A stretch of 7,203 bases of DNA from contig JAPSGM010000096.1 of NCBI GenBank assembly GCA_031177555.1, positions 1 to 7,203 of the forward strand, read 5' to 3'. Positions 1 to 5,447 of this stretch are shown piece by piece. The notes under the pieces are model-generated. The model ran no database searches. It worked only from the letters and a program-made list of their open reading frames with translations, and was not told the origin of the DNA. Numbering within the stretch: position 1 is the first letter of the stretch; each line of letters opens with the position of its first letter. The translations under genes were made by a program, and so were the position numbers. The stretch is from Chloroflexota bacterium (lineage in GTDB: Bacteria; Chloroflexota; Limnocylindria; QHBO01).

Positions 1-299
1 CCCTCATCGATCCAGAAGGCCGCCTGAGAACCGTCGGCACCCGTGCGGGCGAACGGGAAGACGCGATCGAGAACGGCGGAATCGCTCGTCCCGAACCATG
101 CGGCAAGTTCGGCAGGACGCGCGAAGATGAGAACATCGGATCCTCGAGAGCCGTCGTTCAGCGCCGCGATGTAGGCGCCGTCCTCGGCGCGCTCGATCCG
201 CCCCTGGTCCTCCAGCCACGTGAGCAACATCGCGATCGGGTCGGGCAGGACCATCCATTTCGGAAGGACGCGCAGCATCTCGACGAGGAACGTGGTCAT
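1..299 (-). CDS. SUKH (SMI1/KNR4)-like protein, C-terminus cut off by the window edge
   Basis: An open frame of 99 complete codons starts at ATG 299-297 and leaves the window with no stop. The start shares ATGA (299-296) with the meaB stop, so translation is probably coupled; no Shine-Dalgarno is visible. Visible features are an N-terminal helical stretch with P19-D20-P21 and W28-L29-E30, then F59-A-R-P followed by E64-L-A-A-W-F69-G70, then F83-A-R-T-G-A-D-G-S91 and A94-F-W-I-D-E99. The WFG, RTGaDGS and aalWiDe pattern recalls SUKH-superfamily proteins, many of which are immunity proteins in contact-dependent or polymorphic toxin systems. That is from memory of the family, not a search. Nineteen of the 99 codons end in A or T, against 7 of 138 in the B12-subunit gene of the same operon, so the gene may be a later arrival. 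The protein is soluble, with no signal peptide. It could instead be an uncharacterised SUKH-like housekeeping protein; no toxin gene is in view. Confidence 0.6.
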   Translation of the reverse strand, partial: MTTFLVEMLRVLPKWMVLPDPIAMLLTWLEDQGRIERAEDGAYIAALNDGSRGSDVLIFARPAELAAWFGTSDSAVLDRVFPFARTGADGSQAAFWIDE

Positions 300-1267
300 C
301 GGTCGCGCGCGTCGGTTGACGCTGACTCGCTCGTCGAGTAGTCAACGGTCCGTGGAACGCGGTCCAGGAGCTGCGCACTGGCGGTGAGTGGATCCATGCT
401 GCGGCGCGCAACGGCATCGAGCATCTCTTCCCAGACGGTGTCGGCCTCTGCTCGTTGCGCGACGAGGGCCGCCAGGGCGCGGCGCAGCTGATGCGCTGCG
501 CGATCGCGAGCCGCGATGGGATGGCGCGCCAGGGACCGGTGGGCGTCGACGGCGTCGGCCAGGGCGGCGACGCCGTCGCCGGTGGTCGCGGTGGTGAGCA
601 GAATCGGCGGCGGCTTGCGCGCGACCCGCCCGCCGGCGGTCGAGAGCATTGCGCGCAGCTGTCGCGCGGCCCGGTCGGCGCCGGGCCGGTCGCCCTTGTT
701 GACGACGATGACGTCGGCCACCTCCAGCAGGCCGGCCTTGATGGCCTGGACCTCGTCGCCCATCTCCGGCACCTCGACCACCACGGTCGTTTCCGCCAGG
801 CGCGCAATCTCGACCTCCGACTGCCCGGCGCCAACCGTCTCGACCACTACCGGGTCGTAGCCGGCGGCGTCCAGCGCGGCCGCCGCGATCCAGGTCGCGG
901 CGGCCAGCCCGCCCAGCTCGCCGCGCGCGGCCATGGAGCGCATGAAGACGTCGCGGTCGGCGGCGTGGTCCATCATCCGGATGCGGTCGCCCAGGATCGC
1001 GCCGCGGGTGTACGGCGACGACGGGTCCACCGCGAGCACGCCAACGCGGCGGTCGCGCCTCCGCCACTCCCCGATGAGGGCGTTGACCAGCGTCGACTTT
1101 CCGCTGCCCGGCGGCCCGGTGATGCCGACCAGGTGCCCTCCCCGGCCCGCGGCGAACAGGCCGGGGAGCAGCGGGCGCAGCGTGGGGTCGCCGTTCTCGA
1201 TACGGGTCAGCAGGCGCGCCAGCGGCCGCCGCTCGCCGGAGGCGAGGTCGGCGAGGGCGTCGCTCAC
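296..1267 (-). CDS. meaB: MeaB/ArgK-family GTPase, chaperone of B12-dependent acyl-CoA mutase
   Basis: This 323-residue P-loop GTPase belongs to the MeaB/ArgK (MMAA) branch of the G3E family. In characterised members it gates loading of adenosylcobalamin into methylmalonyl-CoA mutase, and protects and reactivates the enzyme using GTP hydrolysis. Motifs in order are the P-loop GPPGSGKS (51-58), VDPSSPYTRGAILGDRIRM (80-98, the family hallmark), FMRSMAARGELGGLA (108-122), switch II ETVGAGQSE (143-151), GDEVQAIKAG (170-179) and the base-specificity NKGD (190-193). The length is normal for the family. The start is GTG at 1267, which overlaps the upstream B12-subunit stop as GTGA (1267-1264). Its own stop overlaps the next ATG. 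No Shine-Dalgarno is seen, so coupling probably drives initiation. The adjacent gene for a cobalamin-binding mutase subunit supports the MeaB role over the old ArgK 'arginine/ornithine transport kinase' name. The last roughly 20 residues are polar and unlikely to be conserved. Confidence 0.95.
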   Translation of the reverse strand: MSDALADLASGERRPLARLLTRIENGDPTLRPLLPGLFAAGRGGHLVGITGPPGSGKSTLVNALIGEWRRRDRRVGVLAVDPSSPYTRGAILGDRIRMMDHAADRDVFMRSMAARGELGGLAAATWIAAAALDAAGYDPVVVETVGAGQSEVEIARLAETTVVVEVPEMGDEVQAIKAGLLEVADVIVVNKGDRPGADRAARQLRAMLSTAGGRVARKPPPILLTTATTGDGVAALADAVDAHRSLARHPIAARDRAAHQLRRALAALVAQRAEADTVWEEMLDAVARRSMDPLTASAQLLDRVPRTVDYSTSESASTDARDR

Positions 1268-1680
1268 CGCTGCCGTCGCGCGTTCTCGCGGAAGTAGCGC
1301 GCGATCTGCCCGATGCTGGTCCCCGGCCCGAAGACCTCCGCTATGCCGGCTCCCTTGAGCTTCGCGACGTCGGCATCCGGGATGATCCCGCCCGCGGCGA
1401 TCAGCACGTCGTCGAGCCCCCGCTCGCGCGCCAGCTCCGCGACCCGCGGCAGCAGGGCCATGTGCGCGCCGGACAGGATCGACATGCCGATGACGTCCAC
1501 GTCCTCCTGCTCGGCGGCGTCGACGATCATCTCCGGCGTCTGGCGCAGGCCGGTGTAGATCACCTCGAAGCCCTCGTCGCGCAGGCCGCGCGCGAGCACC
1601 TTGGCGCCGCGGTCGTGGCCGTCCAGGCCGGGCTTCGCGATCAGGACGCGGATGGGCGTCGAACGATCGGCATCGGTCAT
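1264..1680 (-). CDS. Cobalamin-binding subunit of methylmalonyl-CoA-type mutase (McmA2-like)
   Basis: This 138-residue standalone B12-binding domain has the base-off/His-on signature D20-x-H22-x-x-G25 (within KPGLDGHDRGAK). His22 is expected to be the lower axial ligand of cobalt. Then come S67-x-L69, GG at 97-98 and FGPGTS (117-122), all lining the nucleotide loop of the cofactor. The length and sequence match the C-terminal domain of methylmalonyl-CoA mutase, or the separate small subunit of split mutases (McmA2, HcmB, EcmB types). It should pair with a catalytic TIM-barrel subunit of about 550 residues to interconvert (R)-methylmalonyl-CoA and succinyl-CoA or a related acyl-CoA pair. That subunit is not in this window, so substrate specificity cannot be read here. 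The ATG at 1680-1678 overlaps the dehydratase stop as ATGA, and the stop overlaps meaB as GTGA. The adjacent meaB strongly supports a mutase rather than a B12-dependent regulator. Seven of 138 codons end in A or T. Confidence 0.92.
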   Translation of the reverse strand: MTDADRSTPIRVLIAKPGLDGHDRGAKVLARGLRDEGFEVIYTGLRQTPEMIVDAAEQEDVDVIGMSILSGAHMALLPRVAELARERGLDDVLIAAGGIIPDADVAKLKGAGIAEVFGPGTSIGQIARYFRENARRQR

Positions 1681-2003
1681 TCGCGAGCGATTCTACCCGC
1701 GCCCTTCTCCGGCACGGCGACCAGGCGGTCGATCGTCGCAGCCATGTCCATGTCCTTCGAGGTGAGCCCGCCGGATGCCTTGCTCGTCAGACGGAACGTC
1801 ACCCTTCGCCACACGATCTCGATGTCCGGGTGGTGCTCGGACTCCTCGGCGGCATCGGCCACCGCGTTCACCAGGCCGATGGCGGCGCGAAAGGTCTCGC
1901 AGCGCACGGTGCGCACGATGGCGTCGCCGTCCCGGCGCCAGCCCGGCAGATCCGCAAGGGCGGCGGCCAGTTCCGGATCGGTCAGCAGTGGCGCGTACGG
2001 CAC
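1677..2003 (-). CDS. Pterin-4a-carbinolamine dehydratase (PCD/DCoH family)
   Basis: This predicted cytoplasmic enzyme dehydrates 4a-hydroxytetrahydrobiopterin (pterin-4a-carbinolamine), which allows tetrahydropterin recycling after aromatic amino acid hydroxylation. PCD-like proteins without a partner hydroxylase have also been linked to molybdopterin or folate metabolism. The hallmark E56-H57-H58-P59 is present, followed by the conserved strand VTFRLTSK (68-75), GGLTSKD (78-84) and the helix MDMAATIDRLV. From the chosen start the protein is 108 residues, the usual family length. The frame stays open much further upstream, but that part is antisense-like shadow of folE. The start taken is GTG 2003-2001 because it lies 11 bases after the folE stop and gives a normal N-terminus (MPYAPLLTDPEL). 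No strong Shine-Dalgarno is visible, so the start is less certain than the identity. The stop overlaps the next gene as ATGA. The name phhB would fit if a phenylalanine hydroxylase exists elsewhere in the genome. Confidence 0.88.
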   Translation of the reverse strand: MPYAPLLTDPELAAALADLPGWRRDGDAIVRTVRCETFRAAIGLVNAVADAAEESEHHPDIEIVWRRVTFRLTSKASGGLTSKDMDMAATIDRLVAVPEKGAGRIARE

Positions 2004-2014
2004 GTCTGGATCGG

Positions 2015-2596
2015 CTATCCGGACGAGCGCCCGATGAAGGTCAGGAACTCGCCGCGCGTACGGCCGTCGCGGCGGAAGGTGCCGAGCATCGAGCTGGTGA
2101 CCATGGTCGCCTCCTGCTTCTTCACCCCGCGCATGACGGTGCACAGGTGGGTGGCCTCGACCACGCAGGCCACGCCCTTCGGCTCCAGGCGCTCCATCAG
2201 GAAGTTGGCGATATCGTGCGTCAGCCGCTCCTGGATCTGGAGCCGATGGGCGTACATGTCGACGATGCGCGGGATCTTCGAGAGGCCGACCACGCGGCCG
2301 CGGGGCAGGTAGCCGACGTGCGCGCTGCCGTAGAAGGGCAGCAGGTGGTGCTCGCACAGGCTGAAGAACTCGATGTCGCGCACGACCACCATCTCGTCGT
2401 AGTCGACGTCGAAGCAGGCGTTGTTGACGAGCGCATCGGGATCGGTCCGGTAGCCGTCGGTCAACTCCGCGTACATCCTGCGCACCCGCTCCGGCGTGCC
2501 AACCAGGCCCTGCCGCTCCGGGTCCTCGCCCATCTCGCGCAGCAGCGTTCGAACCGCCGCCTCGATCTCGCTCACGGCGGCCATGCTAGCAGCCAC
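2015..2596 (-). CDS. folE: GTP cyclohydrolase I (FolE type)
   Basis: The enzyme converts GTP to 7,8-dihydroneopterin triphosphate plus formate, the first step of folate and biopterin synthesis and a feeder of 7-deazaguanine pathways. The 193-residue protein is full length for the zinc-dependent homodecameric family. The zinc/catalytic motif FSLCEHHLLPF gives C81, H83 and H84; the third metal ligand is C152 in HLCTVMRGV, with H150 beside it. GRVVGLSKIPRIVDMYAHR (100-118) and QERLT (122-126) are the other family blocks. The start is taken as GTG 2596-2594 because GGGGGAG (2612-2606) lies 9 bases before it. An in-frame ATG at 2584-2582 would remove four residues and is the alternative. It appears to be the first gene of the minus-strand operon, 11 bases before the pterin dehydratase. 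That pairing suggests tetrahydropterin metabolism as well as folate. Confidence 0.96.
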   Translation of the reverse strand: MAASMAAVSEIEAAVRTLLREMGEDPERQGLVGTPERVRRMYAELTDGYRTDPDALVNNACFDVDYDEMVVVRDIEFFSLCEHHLLPFYGSAHVGYLPRGRVVGLSKIPRIVDMYAHRLQIQERLTHDIANFLMERLEPKGVACVVEATHLCTVMRGVKKQEATMVTSSMLGTFRRDGRTRGEFLTFIGRSSG

Positions 2597-2605
2597 CGGA
2601 CCGAT

Positions 2606-2612
2606 CTCCCCC
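2606..2612 (-). promoter_or_regulatory. Shine-Dalgarno site of folE
   Basis: Read on the minus strand, GGGGGAG is followed by nine bases and then the GTG at 2596. The spacing supports GTG over the in-frame ATG at 2584, which would be 21 bases away. Other genes of the minus block lack a clear site of this kind, which fits folE being the operon's entry point for ribosomes. Confidence 0.55.
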
Positions 2613-2638
2613 TAGCCCATGGCCGATGGTCCGGCTAG
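2612..2638. repeat. Inverted repeat CTAGCC / GGCTAG in the divergent intergenic region
   Basis: CTAGCC (2612-2617) and GGCTAG (2633-2638) are perfect 6-bp inverted arms separated by 15 bases. The left arm abuts the folE ribosome binding site. A third CTAG sits at 2586-2589 inside a GCTAGC palindrome, within the first codons of folE. I found no other CTAG in the window. The repeat could be a regulator binding site between divergent genes, or a hairpin in a folE leader transcript. No known operator was recognised. Confidence 0.45.
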
Positions 2639-2689
2639 ACTTTGAGCACCTCCTGACGCAGCATCCCACTCCAGATCGAGCCTGGCCAA

Positions 2690-3265
2690 ATGATCGTCCA
2701 TCCCCTCAGAACGCGGTCGTCCCGGCTGTCGCTCCCAAACCTCGGAGCAATGGCCGGCGATCGCGTGGCCGGCGGGCTCGGCAGGCGCCTGGACGACGGT
2801 TACCACTACTTTCGCCACGTGGCGATGGCCGGCGCGCCGCGGATCGATGCCGTGGTCGTCGGGCCGGGCGGCACGTGGTGCCTGACCCGCACCGAGCTGC
2901 ACGGCCGCTACCGCAAGCGCAACGGCCACTGGTACCGCTGGAACCGATCCACCGAGTCGTGGGCGCCGTGGGACGCGCGGCCGGTGCACGAGGCGCGGCT
3001 CACCGGCCATCGGCTGGAGCTCTTCCTGGAGCGCGCCAGCCTGCCGGCAGCCGTGGAGGCGTGCCTCCTGCTCTCCGGCGGCGCGGAGCTGACCTGGGAG
3101 GAGGACCAGCGGCCGGGCGTGCACGTGCACGATGACCTCGACCGGCTGGCCGCCCGCATGGCGCGCGATGAGGTCCTGACCCCGACCCAGGTCGACCGTA
3201 TCGTCGCGCTGCTCGACCCCAGGCAGCCGCTGCCGCAGCTCGCGCCCTCGACGCCCCGCGGCTGA
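2690..3265 (+). CDS. NERD (nuclease-related) domain protein, probably catalytically degenerate
   Basis: This 191-residue soluble protein has the layout of a NERD domain, a restriction-endonuclease-like fold. An N-terminal helix region containing GGLGRRL is followed by a DGYHYFRHVAM strand (36-46), then R51-I-D53-A-V-V-V-G-P-G-G (the 'iDhlvvgp.G' strand). Next come WCLTRTELHGRY (63-74), a W81-Y-R-W turn, P98-V-H-E-A-R103 leading into a long helix, and an EACLLLSGG strand. It ends with VHVHDDLDRLAARM and a C-terminal helix. In active NERD proteins the strand after the Asp carries E-x-K (often ietK) and the helix starts P..Q. Here those positions read T66-R-T68 and E101, so only D53 remains. No fused helicase, kinase or topoisomerase domain is present, unlike many NERD proteins. 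ATG 2690 is the earliest in-frame start after a stop at 2654-2656, with a weak GAG upstream. ATG 2750 (Met21) would also keep the whole domain. Function is unknown. The assignment rests on pattern recognition. Confidence 0.65.
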   Translation: MIVHPLRTRSSRLSLPNLGAMAGDRVAGGLGRRLDDGYHYFRHVAMAGAPRIDAVVVGPGGTWCLTRTELHGRYRKRNGHWYRWNRSTESWAPWDARPVHEARLTGHRLELFLERASLPAAVEACLLLSGGAELTWEEDQRPGVHVHDDLDRLAARMARDEVLTPTQVDRIVALLDPRQPLPQLAPSTPRG

Positions 3266-3337
3266 TCCGGCGCGCCCCGGCCGCCACGCCTCCCGGCGAA
3301 CTGTCCCTGCGCGCCGAGTCCCTATGATCCTGGCTCG
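3266..3337 (+). promoter_or_regulatory. Promoter with -10-like TATGAT (3323-3328), leaderless-type start
   Basis: TATGAT matches TATAAT at 5 of 6 positions, an AT-rich island in very GC-rich DNA. Nine bases separate it from the ATG at 3338. Transcription starting 7-10 bases after the hexamer would begin at or just before that ATG, so the mRNA would have little or no leader, and no Shine-Dalgarno is present. A -35 is not convincing; ACTGTC at about 3300 is the nearest candidate. No terminator hairpin with a T-run follows the preceding gene. The same arrangement recurs before opuCA. Confidence 0.5.
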
Positions 3338-5425
3338 ATGAACATCGTGGCGCGCTCGGCGGACCGAACCGCCAGGGCCGCGGGCGGGATCGGTGCGCGC
3401 CTGGCCGCCGCACTGGCGGCGGGGGCGATCGGTACCCTGCTGGCGCTGGCCTGGCTGTGGCCGGCGGCGGCGATCGTCGCGGTCTGGCCCGCGCTTTTCA
3501 TCGTCCCGGGCTGGGCGGTCGTGGCCCTGGCGCTGCCGCGCATCGGGTCCACCGGCCGGCTGGGGCTGACGATCGTCATCTCCGTGGTGCTGTCGGCCCA
3601 CGCGGTGCACTGGCTCGCGCTCGCCGCCGGCGGCTACGAGCGCTGGACCGTCTTCGCCGTCGCCTCGCTGCTGCTGGCGCCGATCCCGCTGGCCATCTGG
3701 CGTCGCGGCCCGGCCGCGCTCGGCGCCGAGCTGCGGAGCGCCACCCACGCGGCGCGGCGGGAGTGGGCGGCGCTGGTGCTCGCGCTCGCCGCGGCGGGGT
3801 TCGTCGGCATCGTGCTGCAGACCGGCCTGTGGCGGACGGTGGACGGCGGCGTGACGGCCGGCGGCTCGAACTGGAGCGACCTGGGCGTGCACCTGTCGAT
3901 CGCCCAGTCACTGAACGCCGGAAACTTTCCGCCGGAGGTGCCGTACTTCGCCGGTGCGCCGCTCGTCTATCACTGGTTCGCCGACTTCCACGCGGCGATC
4001 GCCGCGCGGGCCGCGGGCATCTTCGCCGTCCCGGCCTTCGTGACCTCGTCGGCGATCATGGCCGGAGCGCTGGCCCTGCTGGTGCACGGCCTGGCGCGAC
4101 GGCTGCTGCGCGGCCCGGGCGCCCGGCGAGCGGCCCTCCTGGCGGCGGCCCTGGTCATCTGGGGCGGCGGCCTGGGCTGGGTGCGCTTCATCGGCGACGT
4201 GGCCACCGGGGTGGACGCGCCGCTGGGGCTGCTGCTGCACAACTCGTATGACAACAGCTGGTACGACGCGGCCGGCAACCCGGAGCCGATGTGGCCGTTC
4301 TTCCGCATCCCGTCCGTGATGGGGACGGGGCTGCTGGTGCATCGGGCCACGACGTTCGGCCTGCCGATCCTGGTCGGCGCGGTGCTGCTGCTGGTGGCGG
4401 CCCTGCCGACGGCCCGGCAGCGCGCCGCGGGCTGGCGGGACCGCCTCGGGCTCCTTGGCCTGGCCGGGCTGGTGGGCGCCCTGCTGGCGCCCTTCCACTT
4501 CTTCTTCTTCCCGGCCTTCCTGCTGCTGGCCCTGCTGTACGTGACGCTCGCCGGGCGGCTCGCCGAGCGAGAGGCGCCGCGCAACGCCGCCCTGCTGCTT
4601 GCCCCGATGACGCTGGCTCTGCCGTTCGCGCTGGCGGCGCTCGGCAACGCGAGCGGCTCCGGGGCGCTGCGTCCGGTGCCCGGCTGGGAGTCGGCGCCCT
4701 GGGCCGACGGCTCGGCGGCGGTGGCGTTCTTCTACCTCACCAACCTGGGCGTGCCCGTCGGCCTGGCGCTGGTGGCCCTGGCGGTGCCGGGCACGCCGTG
4801 GCGGCCATTCCTGGGAGCCTGGCTCGTCGCGCTCTTCGTGCTCCCGAACGTGGTGCAGGTCAGCGAGGTCGCCTTCGACATGAACAAGTACTTCCAGGCG
4901 ATGTGGGTCGCGGCGGCGGTGCTGGCCGGCTGGCTGATCCGCCGCTGGCCGCGGCCGGCGGTCGCGCTGGTCCTCCTGCTGAGCGTGCCGTCGCCGCTGC
5001 TCGTGTCGGCCTACACCGCCTTCGATCGCGAGCAGGTGCTCTCCGAAGCGGAGGTGCGCGCGGCCAGCTGGATCGCGGCGAATACCCCGCCGCGCAGCGT
5101 CTTCGTCACCGACGGCTGGCTGAACTCCCCCACCGATCCGGCGGGCCGGCTGCGCCTCCTCACCTTCACGCCTTACGTAGCCAACCTGGGCTACGACCCC
5201 GACCAGCGGGTGGAGCAGGTGCGGCAGATCTACTGCTCCGGCGACGCGGCGTACGCTGCGGACCTGATGCGCATGCTCTCCGCCGGCTACGTGCTGGAGG
5301 CCCGCCTGCCGGCCGACTGCCGCGCCCCGACCGGCTTCGCGGCGAGCGGCGAGCTCGTGCTGGCCTACGACGCCGACGGCATCCGGATCTGGCGCCTGGC
5401 CGATGCAGTGGACGGTCGCCGGTGA
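3338..5425 (+). CDS. Multi-pass membrane protein, GT-C-fold glycosyltransferase-like
   Basis: This 695-residue integral membrane protein has roughly 12-13 hydrophobic segments. The first five are near 22-41, 43-66, 75-97, 103-121 and 143-161. A loop follows with D181-x-x-x-H185, G195-N-F-P-P and Y211-H-W-F-A-D-F-H218. This acidic loop after an early membrane helix is typical of GT-C enzymes (ArnT/PMT/PIG-M-like), which use polyprenyl-phosphate sugars outside the membrane. The N-terminal 'FIVPGW...TIVISVVLSAHAV' stretch and D514-M-N-K-Y-F in a later loop also recur in large bacterial membrane glycosyltransferases. Residues from about 575 on form a soluble C-terminal domain with TPPRSVFVTDGW, the GR of AGRLRL, NLGYDPDQR and two cysteines. 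It resembles the C-terminal part of other family members that carry 'lt...h..p...aGR' and 'G.dy..R' motifs. Acceptor and sugar cannot be inferred. No cell-wall or lipid-modification genes are next to it. ATG 3338 was chosen for its fit with the TATGAT element. The stop lies 22 bases before opuCA. Confidence 0.7.
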   Translation: MNIVARSADRTARAAGGIGARLAAALAAGAIGTLLALAWLWPAAAIVAVWPALFIVPGWAVVALALPRIGSTGRLGLTIVISVVLSAHAVHWLALAAGGYERWTVFAVASLLLAPIPLAIWRRGPAALGAELRSATHAARREWAALVLALAAAGFVGIVLQTGLWRTVDGGVTAGGSNWSDLGVHLSIAQSLNAGNFPPEVPYFAGAPLVYHWFADFHAAIAARAAGIFAVPAFVTSSAIMAGALALLVHGLARRLLRGPGARRAALLAAALVIWGGGLGWVRFIGDVATGVDAPLGLLLHNSYDNSWYDAAGNPEPMWPFFRIPSVMGTGLLVHRATTFGLPILVGAVLLLVAALPTARQRAAGWRDRLGLLGLAGLVGALLAPFHFFFFPAFLLLALLYVTLAGRLAEREAPRNAALLLAPMTLALPFALAALGNASGSGALRPVPGWESAPWADGSAAVAFFYLTNLGVPVGLALVALAVPGTPWRPFLGAWLVALFVLPNVVQVSEVAFDMNKYFQAMWVAAAVLAGWLIRRWPRPAVALVLLLSVPSPLLVSAYTAFDREQVLSEAEVRAASWIAANTPPRSVFVTDGWLNSPTDPAGRLRLLTFTPYVANLGYDPDQRVEQVRQIYCSGDAAYAADLMRMLSAGYVLEARLPADCRAPTGFAASGELVLAYDADGIRIWRLADAVDGRR

Positions 5426-5434
5426 CGCGACTCC

Positions 5435-5440
5435 TATCAT
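5435..5440 (+). promoter_or_regulatory. -10-like TATCAT element for opuCA, leaderless-type start
   Basis: TATCAT lies in the 22-base gap after the membrane-protein stop. Only seven bases separate it from the GTG at 5448. A transcript starting there would be leaderless. TGGACG (5409-5414) is a weak -35-like match, but the 20-base spacer is long. The element supports GTG 5448 as the true start over the upstream in-frame ATG at 5403, which would lie upstream of the promoter and overlap the preceding gene by 23 bases. Confidence 0.5.
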
Positions 5441-5447
5441 CTCCGGC

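Larger units (their letters stand above)
2597..2689. promoter_or_regulatory. Divergent intergenic region between folE and the NERD-like gene
   Basis: This 93-base gap separates two divergently read blocks and should contain promoters for both. No convincing -35/-10 pair is visible on either strand. A plus-strand TAGACT (2636-2641) is the best -10-like hexamer, but it lacks a good -35. It would give a leader of about 40 bases to the ATG at 2690, and it overlaps the right arm of the inverted repeat. AGGAGGTG occurs on the minus strand at about 2650-2657 with no start codon at a usable distance. Confidence 0.4.

Noticed and set aside
752..772. Glu168 in the MeaB segment V-P-E-M-G-D-E, where some relatives have Gly
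   Set aside because: This position varies among family members (MeaB and ArgK differ here), and all GTP-binding motifs are intact, so there is no sign of lost function.
4..834. Long minus-strand frame overlapping meaB and the SUKH-like gene in another phase
   Set aside because: It is an arginine- and serine-rich shadow, while the two genes in the other phases have motifs and matched start/stop overlaps.
455..1297. 280-codon open frame on the plus strand opposite meaB
   Set aside because: It is a shadow of meaB: the residues are the antisense of its GTPase motifs and no fold is recognisable.
2004..2357. Upstream extension of the pterin dehydratase frame
   Set aside because: The extension lies wholly inside folE in another phase, is R/P/A rich, and the remaining 108 residues already make a full-length dehydratase.
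3266..3322. Possible terminator after the NERD-like gene (GGCGCGCC-rich stretch)
   Set aside because: There are only short GC palindromes typical of the base composition and no T-run, so it cannot be told from background.
3324..3341. Five-codon reading frame ATG...TGA overlapping the membrane protein start, as a possible leader peptide
   Set aside because: Its ATG is part of the TATGAT -10 element, so it would probably not be transcribed, and no ribosome binding site precedes it.
2612..3892. 426-codon open frame on the minus strand spanning the NERD-like gene, the gap and part of the membrane protein gene
   Set aside because: It has low-complexity R/P/A/G composition and crosses two plus-strand genes and their intergenic region. 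No start signal or domain is visible.
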